This document shows positions 55,101-64,000 of a stretch of 64,000 nucleotides of DNA, in pieces. The DNA comes from Periconia sp. R9002 (Eukaryota; Ascomycota; Dothideomycetes; Pleosporales; Periconiaceae), in the NCBI GenBank assembly GCA_023627715.1, contig JAMAHW010000009.1, forward strand, positions 62,001 through 126,000, read 5' to 3'. Made by a program: the position numbers and the translations under genes. The notes below the pieces were generated by a model, which saw nothing but the letters and a program-made list of their open reading frames with translations, was not told the origin of the DNA and did not search any database. Position 1 is the stretch's first letter, and each line of letters opens with the position of its first letter.

Positions 55101-56711
55101 ATTCTCCACTTGTTGCTACATGTTTTGCGGGGGCGTTGTTGCCGAAGAGCCTCGTCAGCGTCAGGGTGAGATGGTACCTGTAATGGTTGGGAGTGCACAT
55201 GACGAAAACTGCGGCACCTCTTCCTGCGTACCACTACATCCGTTTTCGTGCCCGTCTACCCTCCTTCGCATACACATTGCCATTGAGCAACGCCAGGTAA
55301 GCGCTTTGAGGGCGAAGTGGTGGCTTTGATAATGCCTCAATGGACCATGATGGGTTCAAGGATTGGCCCCAAAGGACAGACAAGCCCACATCCTATGGAT
55401 CCGTGACCATGTACTGTATGTGACGATCCCCACACGACGTACCCACCCTGTTTGCCTGGCTGTACCGTGAGGCTCTGTATACATCATGTACCTTCAGAGT
55501 TTTCCATCACGCACCCATCAGCCGATGAGACATTGTGCTCACCAGCTGATGGGGAACCTGCACTAGCAACGCCACATAAAAAAACGGTTCGCTGTGCAGG
55601 ATCGCCTGCGGCGCCAAACCCCAGGTCGTCCATGATTAACGTGCTCGCGGTATTTCCCTCAGCAGGCCGGTATTACGCCGCCAACAGGGACAGCCAGACA
55701 GACATGGCAAGCCGTCGTGGTGGTGGCTGGATAGCTAGAGGTACGAGTAGGAGCCCCCCCATGCCCCTTTTTTCCCTGCAATCTTCTGGCGTCGGCGCAG
55801 AAATCTGTGTATTCATCGGTGAGGGCGTTCCTCGCAACTCGATGGCTGGCTGCACAATATTTTTATGAGATCAATTCTGATGCAGGATACCCGCTAGTTA
55901 GCACCATCTTCTGTAAACGTCCATGGGCAATCCCAAACAGGCAGCGTGCACAGATGCACCGGCCCTTCGCCAATCGGGATCCAGATCGACTGGAGGTGTG
56001 AATGCATCCCTGTTCATCGTTTGAAGCAGCCACCATCCTTCCATCCTCAACACTCCTCTTGTACCTTGAAAAGGAACGACGGATGCAGGGAGCACTCCCC
56101 CGATACTGGGGCATTTCCCCAGAGCCATCCGGCGTCCAAACATGGCTTAACATCATCCCTTTGCAATGCCTCCGCTTCGTCACCTTCGGCACGCGACTAC
56201 GGCGGATAAGCTAGCAAAATATGGTCCCTGGCAATTCGTCATGGCTCCAACACTATACGGCGCTGTCTAGCACTGGGAAACAACACCCCCCAAGAGGCCC
56301 CTCGACTGGCCACCAGGCAATGCGCCCCTCTGTTTGGCTCCGTTCCATGGTGGAGTCGGCCACGGACCTGGGTTCTGCACCGCTTGATTCTTGTACGTAT
56401 CCCATTTGATTCACCCAAGTCAGGTCATCGATCCACTAGTCGCCGTTTGTTATCGTTGTGGCTTTGGCATGTCACGGTACAGTTGCAGGTACAAAACTGG
56501 TCCCTGCCTACCTCACCCTTCGAGGGCCCGTTATCATTCGAGGCTGCCATCGTCACCCCATTTCCTTCGTACTGGCTTTTGTTATAAGTGTTTCCGTCTG
56601 TTCTATTGTCCTGATTCTTAATACCCTGTTCCTATTTCCTATACATCTCCACAGTTTGTTCATTCATACATCACATCACATCTTCGTTGGTTCAGCCAAT
56701 CTGATTAGATC
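52115..56711. other. Longest gene-free interval (4.6 kb)
   Basis: No frame on either strand gives a recognisable protein, and no splice-linked chain of coding exons was found. Base composition is near that of genic DNA, unlike the AT-rich empty stretches at 1-13 kb. No terminal repeats or transposase remnants were noticed. Noncoding transcripts or a fast-evolving gene are possible but unsupported. Confidence 0.5.
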
Positions 56712-57905
56712 ATGACCAGGCCGCAAGAGTCAATCCCTCCGGCAGCCAACATACTAGGAACAATCGGTACTGTGTAAGTTTGAACGCCCAATTGTGTCTC
56801 TCATCTACTAATCACTGCGTGTGGTGAACAGATGTTGGTGTGTTCAAGTCCTTCCACAGATATGGCATAACTGGCGGCGAAAAACAACAGACGGTCTGCC
56901 AGGGGTAATGCTCATGTTATGGGCTGGCTGCGCCGTGCCCTTTGGAGTCTACGCCATCGTTCAGAATTTCAGCATCGCCCTCCAACTTCAGCCTCAATGC
57001 TTTGGCGGCTTGACCTTGATTACTTGGGGGCAAACTCTCTACTATCACAACAAATGGAAACCATGGACGGCCACATTCGCGACTGTCGGCATGGCAATGC
57101 TATTTGCTGGGACGGAAGCGTTGCTGGTCTTCACTCTTCGGAAGCCCTACTATAAGGGTATCGAATGGCCCATGATGATGATGGCAATAATCGCCTCCGT
57201 CATGCAGTGCGTTGGCCTTCTTCTACCGTACTGGGAGTTGGCCAAGAGGAATGGACGAGTCATTGGTATCGACTTTGGCTTTCTGACGATCGATTATGCT
57301 GGCGCTTTCTTCTCTTTGATGGCTTTGGGTATGTTTGCTTGTTAATCTCCCTGCTGTGGGAGCCGCTCCACTAGTATGTCCATCAATACTGACAAGCACG
57401 TAAAGTGGCTCAACATACTTTCGACGTACTAGGTAGCACTATGTACATCGTTTGGTAAGTTTGCTTTTCTAACTATCATGTGCACCCTTCTATGACGCCT
57501 ACGAACTTAAGCTAATCTCTCGTTTCCGTTAGCATGACCCTCGAAACCGGCATTTTCCTCTCACACGCCATCTGGCTCTGGCGCGTCCGCCACGTCCGCA
57601 GACAAGCTAAGAAGGCAGGGCAGACGTACGATGAGTTCGTCACACAGCATCCATCGATGAAGCTGGACCGATCGAGCGCAACATCCAAACCTAGCGTCCA
57701 GGACATCGAGGCTGGACACCACCAAATCACTACATCGACAGAGACCCTAGTGCAAGACTCCAATTCCGAGAAATACGTGAAGAGACCCGAGACGGCTATG
57801 ATCAAGGACCGAGGGGACATAGGAAAGAAAGAGGGTGACATGGTGACAAATATTCCTCGAGAGCCCCGTGAAAAGGTATCAATGGGGGATGATTACACTG
57901 GCTGA
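56712..57905 (+). CDS. PQ-loop repeat membrane protein
   Basis: Exons 56712-56773, 56832-57328, 57406-57454 and 57533-57905 give 326 residues. The first PQ loop is VQVLPQIWHNWRRKTTDGLP (conserved PQ, then the WxxK..G turn), formed after the junction TV|CWCVQVL. About six further hydrophobic segments follow (VMLMLWAGCAVPFGVYAIV, TFATVGMAMLFAGTEALLVF, MMMMAIIASVMQCVGLLLPY). The second repeat is YWELAKRNGRVIGIDFGFL, without the canonical PQ. The third exon supplies VAQHTFDVLGSTMYIV. The C-terminal 110 residues are cytosolic, Ser/Thr/Glu-rich and unstructured. Related proteins (YPQ/Cystinosin/SLC66 class) export amino acids from vacuoles, and others act as scaffold-like receptors; the substrate here is unknown. 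The gene model is good. Confidence 0.88.
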
Positions 57906-59380
57906 TTCATCGCTCCGCTTCCGAACCATTTCCACGACTTCTATGACATCTTCCTCTTGTACGACTACGAAAATAACTCTCTTTACCGACAACATCGCAA
58001 CAGTCTCACTCAACAGCACAACCAATACTTGGGAAAGTTTATGCGGGACATTCATTTACCGGCGTTCTTAAACTATGGAAGCAACTACATGTTCCTAATC
58101 ACTCCCTGTGATATTTTAGACGGTTATGTTCGCGCATTAACCGTTTCCTTCCACATTGCGAATATTGAAAGATGATTGCGCATTCATACATTTTTCAGAA
58201 TCTCAGAAAAATTTCCTTTATCTTCCTGGTCGGCGGCCTAGTCAGAACTGTTTGGGTTGAAAAGTCATGATGTAAGGGCGTTTATGCGGTTTGGGCTTCA
58301 CGGTTCTTCGTTCCTTGCTTCCTAAAAGCGAAAAGTGGATTTTTCAACTAAAATTTACCGTATAATTGATACAATTTACATACGTCTCTACAAGTCGACA
58401 TTGACATAAGCACTATGCTGAGCATTTGGCCAGGAGCAATAAAATTTCAATGCTTTGTCCCCACTGTGTCTTTACGAAACGCCTACCACGAATAGTGACT
58501 CAAAGCCTTCTCCACTAATAACAATGTATCTGTCACTTCTCAATTATACAAATTGCCCCCTTCTTTTCGAAAACCGCTCACTTCACGGTTCCTCGGCTCA
58601 AAAGCGTGCAACACCTCCATAGCGCGCTCCGCACCCGCGGGGTACGAGTCAACACCAACGTAAACGAGCTCGGCTCGGCATCTAAACATTAATCCATCCA
58701 CTCCTCCACTTCTACCTACTGCCTACCTAGACTAGACGCAGCCAGAGTTTCCATTAAACACCCTTTTGATTACAATTTCTACCCAACTACTATATCGTTT
58801 CCTATTTCTAGACTAGCTATAGCATCTTCGTTTCCACTAATCGAGTGCCACCTGGCCCGCCCCCATCCTCGGCACTCGCCTGCAACGCAGACCGCCAGGA
58901 TCAAAGCTGCCAGCATTGATATTTTGAAGACGTGCGCCCAAACCTTGTGATCGGTAAGTCAGTATGTAGGGCAGACACGCAGGGTAGAGTAGGCGAGTAA
59001 TATGTCTACCCATATCTCGCACGGGAGGGTAAGTGGAGGTACGGAACAGAAAGGGAAAGATGTTCGGCATGCCGAAGGAGGATGAGACAAGTGACGTTGG
59101 TTTGGGATAAAGGCTAACTGGGCGATTGACTGTTTAGGCAGACCGTAGGGAAGAACAACGTGGATTTTGACCGTTTTGGTTGTCAATTACCGGGACACGT
59201 GGTGATCAATTGTTGTTCGAGTAAAGAAATACACAGGATAATCGCATGTTCGGATTTCCTGGAAGAGAAGGAAACGAGGTCGTAGGATAGACCCACCGAA
59301 TCATTCCATCGTCCGCCCAGTCAATCATACCCATCCAAGTATCTACCGATTGTCACAAGGTCAAAATCAATCAGTCAATC
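57906..59380. other. Intergenic
   Basis: About 1.5 kb; AT-rich after 58150. A CACGTG site is at 59196-59201, 180 bp before the phosphatase ATG. No gene supported. Confidence 0.6.
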
Positions 59381-60555
59381 ATGTCATCATCAGTTTCACC
59401 GCCACAGCTACCTCAAGGAAGTGGCACCCCTAAACCGGACTTGCCCAGCCCTCCTTTCTTCAACATCCCCAACATCAATAATTTAAGGGATGCGGCGTTG
59501 TACCCGGGCGGACTGGTCACCGAGTCGGGAGCGCGTGTAAGGACCAAAATCCTGTTCCGGAGCGCGGATGTTAGCTTTTTGGACCGCGAAGGGTGGGTGG
59601 CGGCGAGGGAGGTTGGGTATGTTCCAATTCGCTGCTTCGACTGTAGATTTTTCTAATGTCGAGGACAACTAGTATTGCGCATGTTTTTGATCTGAGGAGT
59701 AAGCCTGAAGTCGACAAGGGGTGGAAGGGCATCACGGGTGAGGCTGCGGATGCGAACGATGAGGATATCAGGAAATCTAGAGAAGAGGCGATGAGAGCTG
59801 CTGGAGTAGAAAGGACGTGGGTGCCCGTGTTTGAGCATACGGATTATTCGCCTGAGAGACTGGCTGAGAGATATATGGTACGTCCCTATCTATACCCGCC
59901 TTCTTCATTGGATCTGTCGAAACTACAAGCAAATACTGAACAACGCTAACAATGCCAACAACAGCACTACCTCGATGAATCCAACCAAGGCTTCGTCAAA
60001 GCATACCACGACATCCTCATCCACGCCGGCCCAGCCTACCGCACCATCCTGCACTACCTCTCCTCTCTCCCCCCACCAAACACCCCCCAACCATCCCACA
60101 ACCTCGGCGCGCTCATCCACTGCACAGCCGGCAAAGACCGCACCGGCATCTTCTTCGGCATCCTCCTCTCCTTCCTAGGCGTCCCCGACAACCTCGTCGC
60201 CGAAGAGTACTCCCTAACCGAGCTCGGACTCGCGCACATGCGCGAGCACGTCGTGGATCGTTTACTCTCTGGCCCTGGGTTTGACGTCTACATGAGGAAA
60301 CTGATGGGTGGTGAGAAGGAGGGAGAAGAAGGGAAGGAGATCCCGCCTGAGGTGATGGAGAAGGGGAGGCAGGCTGCGTTGAGGATGATGGGTGCGCGGA
60401 AGGAGAGTATGTTGGGGGCATTGAAGATGGTGAGGAGGGAGTGGGGGAGTGCGGAGGGGTATTTGAGGGAGGTTTGTGGGGTGGAGGAGAAGGAGTTGGA
60501 GGGGTTGAAGAGGGTTTTGTTGGTGGAGGGGGAGGTGCAGCGGGTGGGTAGTTGA
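59381..60555 (+). CDS. Tyrosine-phosphatase-like protein (Y_phosphatase3 family)
   Basis: Exons 59381-59616, 59673-59877 and 59965-60555 give 343 residues. Landmarks: PFFNIPNINNLRDAALYPGG (the NxRD entry), KILFRSADVSFLDREGW, then VFDLRSKPEVDKG across the first junction (the conserved DLRs.pE motif), and the catalytic signature HCTAGKDRTG with nucleophile Cys200 and Arg206. The Lys-Asp inside the loop is typical of the Y_phosphatase3 group, whose members act on phosphotyrosine, phosphoserine and phosphoinositides (LipA/MptpB type). The C-terminal 100 residues are a charged helical region (PPEVMEKGRQAALRMMGARK). No signal peptide. The substrate is unknown. Confidence 0.92.
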
Positions 60556-61054
60556 CTCGTGCGGGGAAGGGGGATGCTGTGAGGGATGCGATTTAGGTGA
60601 TAGAACTTGCGATAGATGGGTACATATAGAGCTGCAAAGCACTATCAGACTCTCCTCTCACCTGATCGGCCGTTCCACGATCCAGTCTAGTGCATGTGGT
60701 GTCTACCTAGTGAAAGACAATCACGTGAGACCGCGACACCGGAAGGCGCGCGTAGGACCCGCGCCTGCCTTCCTCGAGCAAGTCCCGCTAAACTTCTTGC
60801 TCTCCTCCCCTTCCTCCTCCTTTCAACCTCTGTGCCTCCACACACACTCGTCACCTCTCACGCTCGTCCTCGTGTGACGCCCCAGAGGATTGACTCGTTG
60901 CACGTACACAACGGTGGTCTGTCTCTGCTTTTCTCGTCTGTCATTTCACGCCGTGCGAGGAAACGAGGGGGGTTGTGCATACTGGATGGCTACCTGATCC
61001 TCGAGTCTGCGTGTACGCCTCTACGAATTCGGGGTTGCTTTCTGCTTCGCCAAG
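60556..61054. other. Intergenic
   Basis: Promoter of the F-box-like gene; a perfect TCACGTGA palindrome at 60721-60728. No gene. Confidence 0.55.
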
Positions 61055-62881
61055 ATGGTCGAGCTTCTGGATTTGCCGAATGAGATACTCATTGAGATTC
61101 TACGGGAACTTCTTGTCAACGAGGACGATGAATGTTTTTTCCAAAAAGAAGTACATATGACCAATCTACGTCTGGTCAATCGAGCACTGAGTGAACTGGT
61201 GGATAAGGTCTGGAGAAAGGGTCTTCGTATTGGTGGATATTCAAACAACAAGTTTCCCAGGAAATTCCCGGCCTTTGCTAGTTATGTGGCACAACATCCC
61301 ACGCGACGCAAGAGTATTACATCAGTCCAACTTGAACTGGACGCTGATGCCTTTATGCTCATACGTCATGATACTAAAGCTTTGCTCGAAGACCTGAAGA
61401 ATGTCGCCCCGAGATACTGGGATGGGGAACTGAGTACGAAATGGGAGCCAGGACAAGTTTTTCGTACCTATCCCCATGTTATTGCGCTTCTTTCTATATT
61501 ACCTCACGTGGAGCATATGGTTATCTGTGTCCAACTACCCGAATCACAACCTGCAGGTCGTAGTGGCCTCAACTCGACCGATATTGTGGAGTTCAAAACC
61601 CCATTAGCGTCTTTGAGAGACATAAGATTCCACGGCCCGTGTGACGGGTTAATGGGCCCAAAAAATGAGGTTCATATACCACTTCATTCTTTACCAGCTC
61701 TGTCAAAACTTTCAAACCTACGAACGCTCTGTCTGTATGACGTCGACATAACGAGTTACTTCGAACACGAAACTTCCTTTCCTCATCTTCAGGATGGCGA
61801 GCATAGGATTTCATACTTTGAACATCTATCGCTACCGATTGAGTCGCTTTCCATTGGGAGCTGCGTAGTGAAAAATATCCACGTGCAATACTTCATTAGG
61901 GCTTGTCGTCGTCTGACTGACTTTCACTTCGAAGAATGGAGCCATGAAGAAAAGGAGATACCAATGGAACCTGTCGATGTTGAAGGATTGCATCGTGCGC
62001 TTTCTGTACATGAAAGTTCCCTTTTTGCGTTGCGTCTCTTTTGCATGGGTGAATGGCGCATCAAGCGCTACGAGACCGGTTGCGAGCCTCTGCCTGCATG
62101 GCCGTCATTTGCAACTTTCAACAAGCTCCGGATTTTACAAGCGGAGTATCGGAGGATTAAATTCGAAAATCTTCCACGGACTTTGCAAAGACTCTTCCTT
62201 GTTGAATGCAGACGGATCAAGAACAAAGATGAAATTGAGGGTTGGAAACGGCTTAAATCCGACTACTGTCCCGACATCATTCAGCTTGCCATAGATGTCG
62301 TACATAACGGCTATTCAATCCATCGTCGAGTGAAATACAGCGGATTTCGCAGCACGTCTCAATGGGATAAAGCTCGAGTTTACCGCAAGGGCAAATTCTT
62401 CATCAAAGTGGCTTTCCATGGTCCCTCGTATCCCTATGATGATTTTACTGGATGGGAATTCTCAGAGGTAATTTCACAGTCCATGTATCCCATTTACTTG
62501 CAGCAGTTGTGAATATCTGATCTTTTTTAGGGTTCTGACTCATCAAGCCAAGACTCCTACGGCGATAAGGTAGATTTCAGCGACGATGAGAATTGGGAGC
62601 CAGAAGAGCATGTGCGACAAGAGAGCATTTGCGCAGAAGAATATGAGGAAGATGATGAATGCGACGATGAGGAGCGGAGCCAGAATGAAGACTGGAATGA
62701 GGAACGGGAAATTGAAGCCTACTTACAATACAAGAAAAATGAGGGTAAAAGGGCAGCCGTCGAGACATCTGAGCGTCGTTTTACAGATGCAGCGACGGAT
62801 GACGATGATGGATATGAGGCGGAGAGTTCGGACACTGGAGAGGAGAGCGGGGAAGATGAAGGAGAGAAACTGGAACTCTGA
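61055..62881 (+). CDS. F-box-like protein with acidic C-terminal tail
   Basis: Two exons, 61055-62467 and 62531-62881, give 587 residues. The N-terminus MVELLDLPNEILIEILRELL has the F-box helix pattern (LPxEILxxIL), followed by MTNLRLVNRALSELVDKVWR, the usual second half (LRLVNR.l). The middle is a series of leucine-rich, degenerate repeats of LRR type (LPALSKLSNLRTLCLYDVDI, PIESLSIGSC, LRILQAEYRRIKF). The second exon encodes 116 residues that are extremely acidic and Ser-rich (EEYEEDDECDDEERSQNED and similar), a disordered tail. F-box proteins recruit substrates to SCF ubiquitin ligases via Skp1, but many fungal members have unknown targets. If intron 1 were retained the frame would stop at 62512 and lose the acidic tail. 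Confidence 0.8.
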
Positions 62882-64000
62882 GTCGCTGTCTCTGTCTCTG
62901 TCTCTGGATGTGGGGTGAGCAGCTCCTCAAGCGTGGCATTTTACGCCTTTTCACTCCATCGCATGCCGAGCAACGATGCTCTGAATGAAGCGACGAGGAT
63001 TCTACATCGGAGCAACAACGAAAAACATATTACAGCAAGTATTTCTTAGTCATGACACAAAGTCTTTCGGTCCATGAGAAGGATCGACATGGACTTTACA
63101 TGTCCTCACGAACATAGATAGCTTCAAGTATTTTCGTTTTCACAAAATCAAAACTCACACTCGTTTCTCAATCGCTTGCTCATCTCCTGCTTGCGCTTCA
63201 TTCAACCGTGACACATAGACTTACGTCCCCCCGCCATAGTACTTACTCACCTACCTACATTTACGAGACATTCGCTACCGCTACCGCTGCCATCCAAGCA
63301 CGTCCCGGGACGGTTTCACACACGACACGACCTCCGCATCGCCCATGACGACAGGATAGCTAGCACAGCACAGCGAAGCTACATGTGACTTATACATAGC
63401 AATCCCCTGACTGACTACTCCTCTCCCTTCTCAGCTACATCCCCTCCCTTCTCAGCTACATCCCCTCCCCTCCCTCCCTGCCTCGGAGACTTCAAACCGC
63501 ACAACTGATCACCTTCTCTTCTCTTTCTCCGAATAGGAATGGAGCAGTGGGAAGATGCGCGGTTTGGTACGTTGGACTTTAGTAGGATGGAGCTTGGTTG
63601 GTTCGTTGGCAGGGATGGGGGTTGATGCGGCGGATTGAGGGAAAGGGACGGCACATTTGCAGGTACGGGAAGGTGTAGGTGGGAAGGTGGAGGGCGAGGG
63701 TGGTGGGATGTAAGGGAGGGAGGGATTGGGATTAGGGGGGGGAGGTAAATATACGAACGAGTGTTTCTCTCTTTTTTCTCGTTTGGACTGCTTGGGTGGG
63801 ACGGAGGCGGAGAGGAAGTGCGCTGATGGAGTTGACAGAGAGAGAAGGGGGGGAAAGATGGGGAGGGGAGTGGGTTTGTTGGGTGTATGTGTGTAGGTAT
63901 GGCACTTGTTCTCACTCTTATGTACGCTTCTCTGTTTCCCCCTTTTTTTCTTTTTTCAAAAAGAAGATTGGTATCGGGTGAGGCTATTCTTCCCATGAAG
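62882..64000. other. Intergenic, low-complexity, right edge
   Basis: No supported gene. (TCTCTG)n at about 62885-62906; two tandem copies of a 21-bp unit (TCAGCTACATCCCC core) at about 63425-63470. A minus-strand ATG frame (63415-63996) is a Pro/Ser/His-rich translation of G-rich DNA and is not called. Confidence 0.55.

Noticed and set aside
4202..60728. Recurrent CACGTG hexamers in intergenic DNA (for example 2063, 4202, 4287, 31824, 39983, 49691, 59196, 60721)
   Set aside because: About fifteen are expected by chance in 64 kb, so the number seen is not an enrichment.
63415..63996. 193-codon ATG frame on the minus strand at the right edge
   Set aside because: Pro/Ser/His-rich translation of G-rich simple sequence, with a duplicated 21-bp unit; no domain or splice context.

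Overview
The window reads as euchromatic DNA of a filamentous ascomycete (Pezizomycotina; the class cannot be fixed by eye). Three things support this. Nearly every gene carries short GT-AG introns of about 45-150 nt, often with a CTAAC/CTAAT-type branch site. Zn(II)2Cys6 regulators with fungal-specific domains are present. The housekeeping genes are typical of moulds: a Cdc11/AspA-class septin, an RO10/dynactin p24-like protein, the osmosensor SHO1 and an RTA1-family protein. I support 23 protein-coding loci and two intron-containing tRNA genes. All exon boundaries were placed by hand from splice signals and phase-checked; none was tested against transcripts.

Layout. 0-18 kb is the AT-richer, gene-sparse, more accessory part: a truncated Zn2Cys6 factor, a SET-domain protein, a serine-type glutaminase, a DUF1275 membrane protein, an unrecognised spliced gene divergent from an isocitrate lyase/PEP mutase-superfamily enzyme, an FAD monooxygenase, and a second Zn2Cys6 factor. 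19-32 kb holds an RTA1-like membrane protein, a GH76 cell-wall enzyme, an APH-fold phosphotransferase with an apparent in-frame nonsense codon, and the beta subunit of methylcrotonyl-CoA carboxylase. 32-52 kb is conserved housekeeping: SHO1, RO10, a vacuolar AVT-type amino-acid transporter, mitochondrial bS16, NAD(P)HX epimerase, tRNA-Thr(CGU), tRNA-Trp(CCA), a small TA-flanked MITE, ceramide synthase, a Bax-inhibitor-1 family protein, an HSV2-like PROPPIN and a Cdc11/AspA septin. 52-64 kb holds a PQ-loop membrane protein, a tyrosine-phosphatase-like enzyme and an F-box-like protein, separated by long empty stretches.

How the genes relate. Most neighbours are functionally independent, as is usual in fungi. 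Three divergent pairs share short promoters: unknown gene/ICL-like enzyme (118 bp), RO10/AVT (329 bp) and bS16m/NAD(P)HX epimerase (437 bp). The 4.6-18 kb block (glutaminase, DUF1275, unknown, ICL/PEPM, FAD monooxygenase, regulator) has the look of a loose metabolic neighbourhood, but no backbone synthase is present and co-regulation is only a guess.

The most notable sequence-level observations are the nonsense codon splitting the phosphotransferase gene, the MITE, a 30-nt internal micro-exon, initiator exons as small as 9 nt, and the unrecognised gene at 8.3-9.8 kb.
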